Shown: in pieces, positions 1-8,898 of the stretch | Numbering within the stretch: position 1 is the first letter of the stretch | How the letters are laid out: each line of letters starts with the position of its first letter | From: a virus | Virus record (IMG/VR): IMGVR_UViG_3300036466_000585 | Span: 1-64,000 of that record | Reading direction: 5' to 3' (one strand) | Length of the DNA stretch: 64,000 nt | Position numbers and translations under genes: made by a program | Notes under the pieces: generated by a model | What the model was told of the DNA's origin: nothing | Seen by the model: the letters and a program-made list of their open reading frames with translations, nothing else | The model's database searches: none

Positions 1-1242
1 ATGCCGCTCACCGACAGCTGGCTGAAGGCCAACCACGGCAAGGCCGTAGACAGGATACAGACGCGGAGCGACCAGAACGGGCTGGGAGTCAGGGTCTCCA
101 AGAAGGGCAAGCTGACCTTCTACGTTCGGTACTGGCTCAACGGCAAGCAGAACCGCATCGATATCGGCTCCTACCCGCTCAAGAGCCTCAAGGCGGCCAG
201 GGCAGAGGCTGAGGACATCCGGCGCATGGTCGAGGATGGCCAAGACCCGAAGCTCGCCAAGGAGCTCGAGCGACTGTCACAGGCTGAGGCGCCCAGCGTC
301 GAACAGCTATTCAACGAGTGGTACGAGAAATACTGCATCAAGCACAAATCCAATGCCCACCTGATCAAGCGCAGCTTCGAGATTCACCTGTTCCCCGAGA
401 TTGGGCACCTGCCGGCCGATCAGCTGGAGCTGCGCCACTGGATGGAGCAGTTCGAGCGCGTGCAGGCCGGGGCGCCCTCGATTGCCGAGCGCCTGGTCAT
501 CAACTCCAAGCAGATGCTGAAGTGGGGGGTGAGGCGTCAACGGGTGCCGACGAACGTGATCGCGCATGTCGGCACTCGCACCGACCTCCACATCAAGAAG
601 AACATCGGGAAGCGGGTTCTGAACAGGGCGGAGGTGAGCCTGGTCTGGGAGGTTCTGGATCGCTCCCGCATGACGCGCAAAAATGCACTCTTTGTCATGC
701 TGTGCCTGGCCTTTGGGTGCCGCACCGGCGAGCTCCGGTTGAGCGACAAGGTGCATTGGGATCTGGATAAGGGGGTGTGGACGGTTCCGCCCGAGAATCA
801 CAAAACAGGGAAGGTGACGGGGCTGCCGATCGTCAGGCCGATCATTGAGCCCGTGAAGGAGCTGGTGAGGGAGGCCATGCAGCTTTCGGCATCGCCTACG
901 GAGGGGCCGCTGTTCAACAACAGGGATAGCAGGGAAAGGATCAGCCGTAGTTCGCTGTTGCCGCTGCCCTACAACATAATGCAGTGGCTGCGCCGGCACC
1001 GTAAGGTCGAAATGGAGCACTGGTCCATGCACGACCTCCGGCGCACGGTGCGAACCAACCTGTCGGACCTCACGGCACCGCATATCGCCGAGAAGATGCT
1101 GGGGCACACGATGCCTGGTCAGTGGCGGGTTTACGATCACTACGACTACCTGGTCGAGCAGAAGGAGGCCTACCAGGCTTGGTGGGAGAGGTTGCAGCAG
1201 ATGGTGGCGGCCGATCAGGCCGCTTCCAGCGACGCCTCGTAG
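1..1242 (+). CDS. int: Tyrosine-type site-specific integrase (P4 family)
   Basis: Inserts and, with the excisionase, removes the prophage by recombining attP with the host site. The N-terminal about 90 residues match the arm-type DNA-binding domain of P4-like integrases (DUF4102 type, with a VRYWLNGKQNR beta-hairpin and an IDIGSYPLKSLKAAR helix). The catalytic domain shows R241 in CRTGEL, the box-II HDLRR with H344 and R347, a GHT histidine near 368 and the nucleophilic tyrosine near 378 in VYDHYDYL. At 413 residues it is full length for the family. The ATG is the first base of the window, so an earlier start cannot be excluded. Its 3' end overlaps the convergent excisionase gene by 28 bp. 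The attachment site should lie immediately to the left, outside the window. Confidence 0.95.
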   Translation: MPLTDSWLKANHGKAVDRIQTRSDQNGLGVRVSKKGKLTFYVRYWLNGKQNRIDIGSYPLKSLKAARAEAEDIRRMVEDGQDPKLAKELERLSQAEAPSVEQLFNEWYEKYCIKHKSNAHLIKRSFEIHLFPEIGHLPADQLELRHWMEQFERVQAGAPSIAERLVINSKQMLKWGVRRQRVPTNVIAHVGTRTDLHIKKNIGKRVLNRAEVSLVWEVLDRSRMTRKNALFVMLCLAFGCRTGELRLSDKVHWDLDKGVWTVPPENHKTGKVTGLPIVRPIIEPVKELVREAMQLSASPTEGPLFNNRDSRERISRSSLLPLPYNIMQWLRRHRKVEMEHWSMHDLRRTVRTNLSDLTAPHIAEKMLGHTMPGQWRVYDHYDYLVEQKEAYQAWWERLQQMVAADQAASSDAS

Positions 1243-1403
1243 GCTTCGATGTCGTCGATTGCCCAGCGATTGAGGCCCGCCTTGCCACTGATGCGTGGCG
1301 CCGGCAGGGGGTTCTCCTTGCGCTTCATCCACCGATAGAGGGTGGTGCGTTCGACCTTGTAGCGCTCACACAGGTCTTTGGTGGTCAGATAGCCTTTGAC
1401 CAT
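1215..1403 (-). CDS. AlpA/excisionase-like MerR-type DNA-binding protein
   Basis: A 62-residue protein with the AlpA/Xis winged-helix pattern: LTTKDLCERYKVERTTLYRW is a helix-turn-helix, followed by NPLPAPRISGKAGLNRWAID, the wing typical of this family. Such proteins bend attachment-site DNA for excision or control the integrase. The ATG at 1403 has GGAGG seven bases upstream on the minus strand; a longer frame to 1535 lacks support. It is the last gene of the leftward early operon and faces int, overlapping it by 28 bp, so early leftward transcription runs antisense into int. The role as excisionase is inferred from family and position. Confidence 0.82.
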   Translation of the reverse strand: MVKGYLTTKDLCERYKVERTTLYRWMKRKENPLPAPRISGKAGLNRWAIDDIEAYEASLEAA

Positions 1404-1419
1404 GAGTATTTCGCCTCCA

Positions 1420-1710
1420 TCAGTCACTTTGCGGCACTGGAATAGGGCCGGCCCACTCCAGGGGCGCCCATCCCGGTAGCATCTCGTGGTTGGTGAAGCG
1501 CGGGCTGGCGGTGGACTCCAGCACCTCCTTTCCACCCACGCTAACCACGGTCACGAAATTCTCCAGCGGGTCGACGCGGGTGGAGACCGATACCTCGGCG
1601 ATCACCGGCCGGTTGAAGTTCCAGCCGCGCGCCCAGTAGTGGGCCACGCCTCCCGCGGCCACGACCTCCTCCAGGGTGGGCGGCTTCGGCCGCCATACAA
1701 AGCTAGGCAT
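1420..1710 (-). CDS. Hypothetical phage protein
   Basis: 96 residues, not recognised. The sequence starts MPSFVWRPKPPTLEEVVAAGG and contains a WARGWNFNRPVIAEVS stretch and mixed beta-strand-like segments; no catalytic motif or membrane segment is visible. The ATG at 1710 lies inside the end of the upstream gene (8 bp overlap), which fits the coupled layout of the operon. An upstream extension to 1824 has no ribosome site and overlaps a better gene, so the short form was chosen. Confidence 0.6.
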   Translation of the reverse strand: MPSFVWRPKPPTLEEVVAAGGVAHYWARGWNFNRPVIAEVSVSTRVDPLENFVTVVSVGGKEVLESTASPRFTNHEMLPGWAPLEWAGPIPVPQSD

Positions 1711-1963
1711 CGCTCTCCTCCTCGACGTCCTCGCGCATCGGCTCGGCGGCGCCGCCCGGGCGCCCCTCCTTGACGATGATCTCGCCGCCGGAATAGCGGA
1801 CCAGTACCGAGTCCTCGCCGGCAATCTTGGCCAGCAGGCCGAATATCTCGCCGACGCGCCCCATGTCCATATCGCTGAACCGGGCGCCCTCGATGCTCAG
1901 GGTAAGCACGGCACGGCCCGAAAGGTCGGGCACGTCCTTCTCCTCGCAGAACTTGACCATCAT
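1703..1963 (-). CDS. Hypothetical acidic phage protein
   Basis: 86 residues, not recognised. The C-terminus is strongly acidic (MREDVEEESDA). The body alternates hydrophobic strands (AVLTLSIEG, DSVLVRYSGGEIIVKEG) and looks like a small alpha/beta fold. The start at 1963 forms an ATGA overlap with the stop of the DUF550 gene and has GAGGA upstream; a second ATG follows directly at 1960. The two genes are therefore very likely translated together. Confidence 0.6.
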   Translation of the reverse strand: MMVKFCEEKDVPDLSGRAVLTLSIEGARFSDMDMGRVGEIFGLLAKIAGEDSVLVRYSGGEIIVKEGRPGGAAEPMREDVEEESDA

Positions 1964-3312
1964 GCTTCCTCGCTTTGCCGGTTGTGCTCGATGGCCTTGG
2001 TCCGGTCGGCAGTTCGCCAGTCCGGCCAGTCGCGCCCTTCGTTCCTGGTGAGCTTCGCGTCCAGCCCAGCCGCCACCTGCTCGGCGGAATGGCCGGCACG
2101 CCAAGCGCCATCCAGGGCGAGCAATACGACGTCGACCCACTCCTCGAGGTCGCGCGGGGCGGCCTCGATCTCCTTCAACTCCTTGCGGATATGGTCGACC
2201 ACGCCGGCCTGGCGGTCTCCGGGCCCAAAGGCGCGAGTCGAGAACGCCATCTGGCGCTTCATGTGGGCCACCAGGTCGTAGCCGGACGTGTCGCCGCCGC
2301 TGGTGGCCGCCCACGCCTTGGCGGCGTCGCTGACCACCGGCTGCACCTTGTAGTTGCACACGTACTCGAAGTCGCCCCAGTGGTAGCCTTCGGGGTCGCA
2401 ACCGTCTTCATCCAGTTGACTCTCGTCCGGACGGTCGACGCGATCTACCTGACTGCTGATCTGAGTGGTGCGGCCGACGAACACCTGATCGACTTGCTCA
2501 TCCCAGCCGGTGTCGCCATCCAGCCAGCTGTCGATGAAGTCGGTGGCCTGCTCGACGGCCTCGGCCTCGGTACCGAAGGCCATCAGGCCCTGATCGGGAC
2601 AGTAGGCGAACCACGGCTTGTCGTCGGTGACGTACCAGGGCGGCGCCTCACCGGTCTGCCTCGGGGCCGCGCGATCGAGGCTGGTGCGTCCGCCAAGGGC
2701 GTGGATCATGGCGGCGAAGTTGAGCACGTCCACCGGGTCGCCCTTGGCGATGTGGTTGACCAGCATGCTGTTCAGGCGGGGGATGCTGCAGGTCTCCCAG
2801 CCGCCCCGGCCTTCGCCTCGCTTGTCGGCGAGCTTCTTGCGCATGGCCAGCGCCGCGGCTTCCACCATGGCGTCGTCGGGGTGCAGTTCGTGGGGCGTCA
2901 GCGCCTCCTGCAGCACGTCGATATACCACTCCAGGTACTTGTACTCGTAGACCTCGCCGCCCAGGTCGGCGCGCTCCTCCCACATATCGGGTGCGCAGGC
3001 GAAGTCGATGGCTTCCTCCATGCGCCGGCTGCGCTCGACGAGGGTGTCCAGCGCTTCCAGAATCTGCTCATCCTTGCCCTGGTGGGGCTCGCCGGCCACG
3101 CCTAGGTGCTCCGCGACCATGCCCAGCATCCGGGCCCGGTCCTCGGCATAGTCGGTAGCGGCCGCCAGCTTCTCCTCGGCGAGCATCAGGTCGCGGGTGT
3201 TCATCACGTGGCCGTGGGGCGACACGTTGGCCAGGCGCTCGTTCTCCGCCTTGAGCCGTGCGTTCTCCTGCTCGACCGCTTGAAGCCGCTGTATCAGCGC
3301 CGTCTCGCTCAT
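1960..3312 (-). CDS. Mosaic phage protein with C-terminal dATP/dGTP pyrophosphohydrolase (DUF550) domain
   Basis: 450 residues built from several phage modules. Residues 1-60 are a leucine-zipper-like coiled coil (LIQRLQAVEQENARLKAENERL). Residues about 100-215 match a widespread module containing RGEGRGGW and HIAKGDPVDVLNFAAMIHALG. A middle acidic segment holds WFAYCPDQGLMAFGTEAEA. The last about 100 residues (MAFSTRAFGPGDRQAGVVDHIRKELKEIE through WVDVVLLALDGAWRAG) match the DUF550 family, MazG-like enzymes that hydrolyse dATP or dGTP. The metal-binding acidic residues expected in that fold (KELKEIE, EEWVDVV) are present. The domain calls come from recognised sequence patterns. The fusion of several usually separate small phage proteins is the odd feature. 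It overlaps both neighbours by ATGA. Confidence 0.72.
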   Translation of the reverse strand: MSETALIQRLQAVEQENARLKAENERLANVSPHGHVMNTRDLMLAEEKLAAATDYAEDRARMLGMVAEHLGVAGEPHQGKDEQILEALDTLVERSRRMEEAIDFACAPDMWEERADLGGEVYEYKYLEWYIDVLQEALTPHELHPDDAMVEAAALAMRKKLADKRGEGRGGWETCSIPRLNSMLVNHIAKGDPVDVLNFAAMIHALGGRTSLDRAAPRQTGEAPPWYVTDDKPWFAYCPDQGLMAFGTEAEAVEQATDFIDSWLDGDTGWDEQVDQVFVGRTTQISSQVDRVDRPDESQLDEDGCDPEGYHWGDFEYVCNYKVQPVVSDAAKAWAATSGGDTSGYDLVAHMKRQMAFSTRAFGPGDRQAGVVDHIRKELKEIEAAPRDLEEWVDVVLLALDGAWRAGHSAEQVAAGLDAKLTRNEGRDWPDWRTADRTKAIEHNRQSEEA

Positions 3313-4079
3313 GATTGACTCTCCTCGAAGACTTGAAGGGGGATGCCCACGGTGGCGAGCTCCATGCCCGCCCGGGCGCGCAGGTTCTCGATGACGTCGG
3401 CGTCGACGTCCATGTCGCGGTATTCGCGGGACAGCTCCAGCAGCAGGGTGGCCTTTGCCTTTGCGGCCTCCGTGGCGTCCGGCTGTTGGCTGCCGGCCTG
3501 CTCCCGGGCCAGGCTCATGGCCGGGTAGCCGCGCAGCGCCTCGGCAGCGGCATCGTGGATATCCAGCAGCGGTTGCCGCAGAGTGTCGGCCGGGCCGATG
3601 TCCGAGCGCTCTGCCATACGCTCGGCCACGCGGGCAGCCTCTACGCCGGCGGCAAAGAGCTCCGACCGGAGCTCACGGCAGTGGGCCTTCAGGGCGGTGA
3701 CCTCTTGGGCCACCGGGTTCTTCGGGCACTGGCGATCGTGCTCCAACAGCAGCTGGTGGGCGGCCTCCATGTCGTCGACCTTGCGCGTGTCGTAGATGAT
3801 GGCCTCGCCGCAGTAGATGCACGACGCCGCGTGGTTGCCTTCGGCATCGCGCAACCGTCTAAGCAGGCCCAGCACCACCTTGGGGTTGGTGGCGGCCACG
3901 AAGGCCTCGTTGGCCTCGGCATTGGGGCGGCTGGTGTGGTCGGAGTAACGGGCGTGGACAATGCAGGGTCCGCGCGTGCTCTCGTCGTCGGGGTAGATGC
4001 CGCCGTATCGGCCGCGCACCCAAGGACCTGGCGTGGCCGCCTTGGCGGCGGCCTCCAACGCTTCGATATCGATGGTCAT
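3309..4079 (-). CDS. Ead/Ea22-like phage protein
   Basis: 256 residues of the Ea22/Ead type. It opens with IDIEALEAAAKAATPGPWVRGRYGGIYPDD and continues with EANEAFVAATNPKVVLGLLRRL, the characteristic start of these lambdoid leftward-operon proteins whose function is not established. A zinc-ribbon-like CIYCGE sits near residue 90, with a later cysteine in DRQCPKN, and long helices follow. The ATG at 4079 gives the family's usual MTIDI-type start; an upstream extension to 4364 lacks the family pattern. Its stop overlaps the next start by ATGA. Confidence 0.7.
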   Translation of the reverse strand: MTIDIEALEAAAKAATPGPWVRGRYGGIYPDDESTRGPCIVHARYSDHTSRPNAEANEAFVAATNPKVVLGLLRRLRDAEGNHAASCIYCGEAIIYDTRKVDDMEAAHQLLLEHDRQCPKNPVAQEVTALKAHCRELRSELFAAGVEAARVAERMAERSDIGPADTLRQPLLDIHDAAAEALRGYPAMSLAREQAGSQQPDATEAAKAKATLLLELSREYRDMDVDADVIENLRARAGMELATVGIPLQVFEESQS

Positions 4080-4099
4080 GATGTTCTCCGGGGGGGCTG

Positions 4100-4327
4100 C
4101 TAGAGAGAGTGGCTGTGGGTATCGGCGGCGGCGCCTATCAGGCAGCGCCGGCACAGGCAGGTATCGGCTCCGGTCTCCGGATTGGTATCGCGCTCTACGT
4201 ACATGCACCAGCACAGCGATGCGCTGTGCCCGGCTTCCATCGCGCAGTAGGCTGGACCGCCGCACTTCGGGCAGTCGTGCGTACTGACCTGTTCGCGCAC
4301 CTTGGTGAGGGTGGCTGCGTGAGTCAT
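4100..4327 (-). CDS. Cysteine-rich CWC-type small protein
   Basis: 75 residues with a dense cysteine pattern: CPKCGGPAYC, then CWCM, then CLCRRCL. This order matches the cysteine-rich CWC family of small proteins, which probably bind zinc; no function is established. Its start overlaps the stop of the coiled-coil gene upstream by ATGA. The family match is by motif only. Confidence 0.65.
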   Translation of the reverse strand: MTHAATLTKVREQVSTHDCPKCGGPAYCAMEAGHSASLCWCMYVERDTNPETGADTCLCRRCLIGAAADTHSHSL

Positions 4328-4962
4328 GGCGCCGCCTTAGCCTTTTGGCGAAGGCTCTCGGCATCCCTGTCCATGTCGCAGCACAACTCCCGGATCATCT
4401 GCAAACTGATCGGCGGCCAGCTGGGGTCCTCGGCATGCTTGGCGGAGACCCATTCCATGAGCTGGATGATCGTCGCTGACCACTTGTCGATAGCGGCAGC
4501 CTGCTGTTCCGCGTCTCGGCTGGCGAGGCTGACAGCGGGATCCTCCTCCAAGGCTTTTTTCATTGCCGGGAGGGCCTTTTCAGCCTCGTTCCACGCCTGT
4601 CCGTCATCCCCTTCCAGCATGTCTTCAAGGCGATAGATGGCCGACTGGAGCTGCTTATTAAGCCGTTCCGACTGCGTAACCAGGGCGTCCCTCTGCTCGG
4701 CTCGGCAATTTGCCAGCCTCTGCAGCGCGTCACGATCCGCCTTGAGCTCCGCCACCAACGAAAGCGCCGGGCCTGTTGGCACCGCGTCGCCTTCCTCCAC
4801 CAGGGCGGCCTTCAGGGCAGTCAGCTCCTCGCAAGCGCTGTGGAAGCAGCCACGCAGCTGGTCACGGTCCTGCTCCGCCTCTACCAGTCGGCGAGCCAGC
4901 TCATAGGCCGACGCAGTGTCGGCCAGTTGCTGGGCTCTCTCGTGAAGGTCGAAGTTGGTCAC
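4324..4962 (-). CDS. Hypothetical coiled-coil protein
   Basis: 212 residues, not recognised. It is mostly helical with long heptad-like runs (ERAQQLADTASAYELARRLVEAE, LVAELKADRDALQRLANCRAEQ) and a tryptophan-containing C-terminal segment (DPSWPPISLQMIRELCCDMD). This is the style of lambdoid leftward-operon accessory proteins. It overlaps both neighbours by 4 bp, so expression is almost certainly coupled. Confidence 0.6.
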   Translation of the reverse strand: MTNFDLHERAQQLADTASAYELARRLVEAEQDRDQLRGCFHSACEELTALKAALVEEGDAVPTGPALSLVAELKADRDALQRLANCRAEQRDALVTQSERLNKQLQSAIYRLEDMLEGDDGQAWNEAEKALPAMKKALEEDPAVSLASRDAEQQAAAIDKWSATIIQLMEWVSAKHAEDPSWPPISLQMIRELCCDMDRDAESLRQKAKAAP

Positions 4963-5720
4963 CGGCCACCTGCCTTTCGCGCGGCGCGCGCGATCTTCTG
5001 GATGGTGGCCGGGCCGATGCCCTTGATGCCGGCGAGCGCCTTGCGCTTGGACTCGGTGTTGATCTCGCTCAGCAGCTCGTAGCCGGCGTCCTCGAGCTGG
5101 TTGACGACACGGCCCGGCAAGTCGAGGTCTTCGATGCGCTGGCAGCCGTTCTCTTTGCGCCAGTGGCCGGCCAGGCGGTGGATGGCGCCCTTGATGAAGT
5201 GCTTGTGCTCGCCGGCCATGATGCCGTCGATCAGCCCGCAGAAGATCATGCGGTGTTTCTCCGCCTGGTCGAGCGGCTTGCTGCTGACCATGTACCAGCG
5301 GTCGGGCTCGTGGATGTGCACCTGGTTGAAGGCCAGTTGCACGATCACGGCGCCGTCCTCGCTCTTGATCGTGGCGTGCGGCCCCGGATCCTCGCCGGCC
5401 TTCTCGGCGGGCGCCTTCTCCTTGCGGGCCAGCTCGGCCTCCAGCTGCTGGACGCGCTGCCGGGCTTGATGGCGGACTTGAGTCAGCTCCTTCTTGCCGG
5501 CCGCCTTCTCGGCGGCCAGGCGGTCGGCGCGTTCGCGCTGCTGGTCGGCGTCGGCCTTGGCCTTGTCCCGGCTGGCGGTCGCGCGCTCGGCGAGACGCTG
5601 GGCGGCCAGCAGCTCCTCGCGGAGCTCCTGGTTCTCCAAGGCCAGGCGGATGGCCTCGTCGTAGGGGTCGAGCGAGACACGCGCGGGCGCGCCCTCGCTG
5701 GCGTGGGCGTATGCGTTCAT
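4959..5720 (-). CDS. Coiled-coil protein with C-terminal helix-hairpin-helix
   Basis: 253 residues. The N-terminal half is a long charged coiled coil (from LENQELREELLAAQRLAERA to VQQLEAELARKEK). The middle contains VQLAFNQVHIHEPDRWYMVSS and HKHFIKGAIHRLAGHW. The C-terminus has a helix-hairpin-helix-like element, KALAGIKGIGPATIQKIARAA, which in other proteins binds DNA backbone without sequence specificity. DNA contact is therefore inferred and the role is unknown. The ATG at 5720 was chosen over 5867 because the extra residues read as out-of-frame low-complexity sequence. Confidence 0.62.
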   Translation of the reverse strand: MNAYAHASEGAPARVSLDPYDEAIRLALENQELREELLAAQRLAERATASRDKAKADADQQRERADRLAAEKAAGKKELTQVRHQARQRVQQLEAELARKEKAPAEKAGEDPGPHATIKSEDGAVIVQLAFNQVHIHEPDRWYMVSSKPLDQAEKHRMIFCGLIDGIMAGEHKHFIKGAIHRLAGHWRKENGCQRIEDLDLPGRVVNQLEDAGYELLSEINTESKRKALAGIKGIGPATIQKIARAARKAGGR

Positions 5721-5748
5721 CGTGGGCTCCATCGGTGGTGGGCGGACG

Positions 5749-6018
5749 TCAGGCGCGATGGCTGGCCAGCTGCCGGCGAAGCTCGTGGTTGTCCTCGCAG
5801 ACGGCGACCACGGCTTCCAGGAAGGTGGCGGGCTTCTTGAACATGCCGGAGCGCCGAATGACCTCATCCAGGTGGCGGCGCGCCTCGTCTTGATCCTCGA
5901 GCTGGTCGGCCAGGCTCACCTTGTCGTCTTCCAGCTCCTGGTTGCGCTGCAGGACCTGCTCGCAGAACGGGCAGTCCGTCGCCGTGACCGGGGTAGGGGT
6001 GTGGGCCAGTGATGTCAT
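5749..6018 (-). CDS. Hypothetical protein with CxxC and coiled coil
   Basis: 89 residues, not recognised. A CPFC pair near residue 16 is followed by an acidic coiled coil ([28 protein letters not shown]). The start overlaps the stop of rdgC by 4 bp, so it is probably translated by coupling. No catalytic motif is visible. Confidence 0.58.
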   Translation of the reverse strand: MTSLAHTPTPVTATDCPFCEQVLQRNQELEDDKVSLADQLEDQDEARRHLDEVIRRSGMFKKPATFLEAVVAVCEDNHELRRQLASHRA

Positions 6019-7172
6019 GCCGCCTCCTTGAGCACTTTGCGGGAACCGCTGTTGTCCATGGGGGAAACCACGCCCTGGCGCTCCAGGTCCTCGATGAGGC
6101 GCGCCGCGCGGTTGTAGCCAATCTTGAAGTGCCGCTGTACGGCCGATATCGACGCTCGCCGGCTCTCGATCACGAAGCCGCGCACCTCGCCCAGCAGCGG
6201 GTCGGGCTCGTCGGTACCGGGCGAGGCGGGCGTCGGTGCCGCCTCCTCCATGCTCTTGAGCTCGGGCACGGCCTCGCCACCCAGGCCGACCAGCAGCAGC
6301 CTGATGACGTCGCGCAGGGCGTTGGCCATCAGGATGAAGTCGGTTTCCATCCGAATGATGGCGTCGTCGCCATCGTCGGCCTGGCTGGCCTCGTCCAGCA
6401 GGGCGTCGGAGAAGCGCAGGCCCTTGAGCGTCAGGCCGTCGGTCAGCGTCAGCGATACGCGCTCGTCGAGTGTGATGCTCAGCTGGGCGGCCTGGCGGCC
6501 GGACTCCAGCAGCCGCTGCATGTCGTCGGTGTCGAGGTCGACATGCTTGGCCGTCACCTTGCCGTCGTCGCCTTGCTCACGGAGCTGCACGCTGTCGCCG
6601 ACCTCCAGCCAGGACGGGCGAAGGCTCGGGTCTTGCAGCCAGTGCGTCATGACTCTCATGGGCAGGGAGTGAGTAGCGACCGGCACCACCTTCAGGCTGC
6701 CCAGCGTGGCGCGCAGCAAGTCCAGTGCCTCCTCGGCACGCTTCGCCGACGAGGTGTTGACCGCGATCATGCCGCCGGCCATGTCCCACCAGAGGTCGAC
6801 CCGATGGCTGCGCACGAAGGCGCGGGGCAGGAACTCCTCGTAGACCTGCTCCTTGATGCTCATCTTCTCCGCGCGCGGTACCGGGCCGCCGCGAACGGTC
6901 TCGATCTCCTCGCAGCGGGCCTCCACCTCCTCCTTCACCACGGACGAGGGCAGGATTCGCTCCTGGCGCTGCATGGTCAGCAGGAACTGACCCTGAATGG
7001 CATGGACCAGGGTCTCGCTCTTGCGGCCGGCTGGTGGCACCCAGCCCAGATGCTTGGCTTCTTGGCCGCCCATGTCGCGGGTGGCGAAGCGGCCCATGGC
7101 TTCGGCCAGGGCTTCAACGGCGATGCTGCCGGCGGCGGGCAGGCGATACAGACGAAGGTTTCTGAACCACAT
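6015..7172 (-). CDS. rdgC: RdgC-like recombination protein fused to an FtsK gamma domain
   Basis: 385 residues, against about 300 for chromosomal RdgC. Residues 1 to about 310 follow RdgC ([11 protein letters not shown] start, [46 protein letters not shown], the [16 protein letters not shown] segment). RdgC forms a ring on double-stranded DNA and limits RecA filament function. After an acidic proline-rich linker, residues about 325-380 ([45 protein letters not shown]) are an almost textbook FtsK gamma winged helix, the module that reads KOPS sequences and activates XerCD. The fusion is in one frame with no break. GGAGA precedes the ATG at 7172. It lies downstream of recT, exo and ssb in the same operon. 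Confidence 0.88.
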   Translation of the reverse strand: MWFRNLRLYRLPAAGSIAVEALAEAMGRFATRDMGGQEAKHLGWVPPAGRKSETLVHAIQGQFLLTMQRQERILPSSVVKEEVEARCEEIETVRGGPVPRAEKMSIKEQVYEEFLPRAFVRSHRVDLWWDMAGGMIAVNTSSAKRAEEALDLLRATLGSLKVVPVATHSLPMRVMTHWLQDPSLRPSWLEVGDSVQLREQGDDGKVTAKHVDLDTDDMQRLLESGRQAAQLSITLDERVSLTLTDGLTLKGLRFSDALLDEASQADDGDDAIIRMETDFILMANALRDVIRLLLVGLGGEAVPELKSMEEAAPTPASPGTDEPDPLLGEVRGFVIESRRASISAVQRHFKIGYNRAARLIEDLERQGVVSPMDNSGSRKVLKEAA

Positions 7173-7200
7173 GGTGATTCTCCAGGTTGAAAGGGCCGCC

Positions 7201-8898
7201 TCAGTGGGCGGCCTTGGGGTCGGGTTTCTCGGGGCGGTGGAGTGATAGGCCGGCGGCGACTTGGCGAACCCATATCGGGGTGCTGCCCAGGGCGAACGTC
7301 TCGCCGCTCCACGCCAACAGCAGGGTGGTGCCCATGACGCCGGCGATGGCCTCGGCAGCCGGCGCTGGCACTGCGTTTCCAATTCTTTCCCTCCAAGCGC
7401 TATCGTTCAGCCCCTCCAGCTCCAGGTGCTCACAGGGATCGACGAGGCCTTGCAGCGCTGCGAGCTCGAGCGTCGTGAAGGGCCGGTGCCAGCAGCCGTC
7501 CAGCGACCTGATCACGGCCACCAGCTTGTCGTTGGGCTCGGGCAGGCGCGGGTCGGCCACCGACCAGCTGCCGTTGTCGTGGCCCGCCGATGCCGAGACG
7601 GCGCCGCATGGGGCGCGCCAGGGCACGACGCCGTAGTGTCCGGCGGTGAGGTAGTGGTCACCCTTGCCGCGGCTCAGGCCGGGCCGTGGGTCGGCGACGG
7701 CATAGGCGCCCTGCCCGGTGGTGCTGCCGGATATGACGGTGCCGCTGTGCTCCTCCCAGCGGGTGACCATGTACTTGCCGAACGACGGCCCTGCCCGGCG
7801 AGGATCCGCGACGGCGAAAGCGCCTTGCCCGGGCGACTGCTGGCCGGTCACGGCTCCGGTGGGTCCATCCCAGCGGCGGACGCCGTAGGCCTGGCCATCC
7901 TTCCACTTGGCCGACTGGTTGAAGCGGGGGTCGGCGACGCTGAAGGCGCCATTGGTCGGCGTGCTCCGGCCGGCCACGGTGCCCATCGGCTCGCTCCAGT
8001 GGTTCACGCCTATGTAGCCCGACCGGTATTCGGGTACCAGCAGGTAGTCCTTGAGGAAGCCGTCTTCGACTGCCAGCCGGTTGAGCGACCGCCAGTCGCC
8101 GCCGGCCTCCACGAAGGCGAGCCTGACCCACGTCTTCCATTGCAGGCGCGGGATGCGGTGCATGGCCCCGGCCAGCTCGTCGCCGGGCAGCGGCATGTCA
8201 CCCAGCACGTCGCCAACCGCGCGCAGCGGGCGGCAAACCGGCTCGTAGAGGAAGGGCGGCACCTTCTCGGCATGCCTGGCGACCAGCAGGAAGCGCTTGC
8301 GTGACTGCGCCAGGCCGCCTATCTCGCCGCAGTCGTGCGTGGTTTCCGCGACGTGGTAGCCGTAGTGCTCGAGCATGGCCACGATGCGATCGAGCAGCGG
8401 CCTCCCCCTGGTGGCGATCCTCGGCACGTTCTCGAAGATGATCAGCTCCGGCGGGTCGTCGGCGAACGCTTCCAAGGTCAGCCACATGCCGCGAAGTGTC
8501 AGGCGGTTGAGCGCCTGGTACCGGGGCGTGGTGCTGCGCGACTGCGACAGCAGGCCGCTGAAGCCCTTACAAGGCGCGCTCAGGAAGACGATGTTCGGCG
8601 CCTCGCCGCCGGCTGCCGCCTGAATGTCGGCGGGCGTGGCCTCTCGCCAGCCAGCGGGAGGCTCCACGCCGTGGAAAGTGCGGTACTGGTCGCGATCGAA
8701 CATGTCGAGCACGGTGCCCGGGGCGCCGGCCAGGCGCTGGAAGTCGGCGATGGCGGCGGCATCGACGTCGACGCCGCCGATGCAGCGGAAGCGCGCCTCC
8801 ATGTTGCCGACGCGCGCGTGCCCGCGGTTGAAGCCCTTGGCGCCGCCGCCCAGCCCGCAGAACAGGTGGAAGTGCCGAATCTCGCGCTGCTCAATCAT
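7201..8898 (-). CDS. C5 cytosine DNA methyltransferase
   Basis: 565-residue Dcm-type enzyme that transfers a methyl group from SAM to carbon 5 of cytosine, probably shielding phage DNA from host restriction or altering regulation. Motif I is [13 protein letters not shown], motif IV holds the catalytic cysteine in APCKGFS, motif VI is ENV in FENVPR, motif VIII is [10 protein letters not shown], and motif X is [14 protein letters not shown]. Between VIII and IX lies a recognition region with four spaced repeats ending in VADPR (near residues 317, 360, 400 and 445). No cognate restriction endonuclease is seen, so it acts as a solitary phage enzyme. It overlaps the 67-residue gene upstream by 8 bp. 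Confidence 0.9.
   Translation of the reverse strand: MIEQREIRHFHLFCGLGGGAKGFNRGHARVGNMEARFRCIGGVDVDAAAIADFQRLAGAPGTVLDMFDRDQYRTFHGVEPPAGWREATPADIQAAAGGEAPNIVFLSAPCKGFSGLLSQSRSTTPRYQALNRLTLRGMWLTLEAFADDPPELIIFENVPRIATRGRPLLDRIVAMLEHYGYHVAETTHDCGEIGGLAQSRKRFLLVARHAEKVPPFLYEPVCRPLRAVGDVLGDMPLPGDELAGAMHRIPRLQWKTWVRLAFVEAGGDWRSLNRLAVEDGFLKDYLLVPEYRSGYIGVNHWSEPMGTVAGRSTPTNGAFSVADPRFNQSAKWKDGQAYGVRRWDGPTGAVTGQQSPGQGAFAVADPRRAGPSFGKYMVTRWEEHSGTVISGSTTGQGAYAVADPRPGLSRGKGDHYLTAGHYGVVPWRAPCGAVSASAGHDNGSWSVADPRLPEPNDKLVAVIRSLDGCWHRPFTTLELAALQGLVDPCEHLELEGLNDSAWRERIGNAVPAPAAEAIAGVMGTTLLLAWSGETFALGSTPIWVRQVAAGLSLHRPEKPDPKAAH

Noticed and set aside
307-1332. Minus-strand frame of 341 codons opposite int
   Set aside because: Antisense to a complete integrase with all catalytic residues; no ribosome site.
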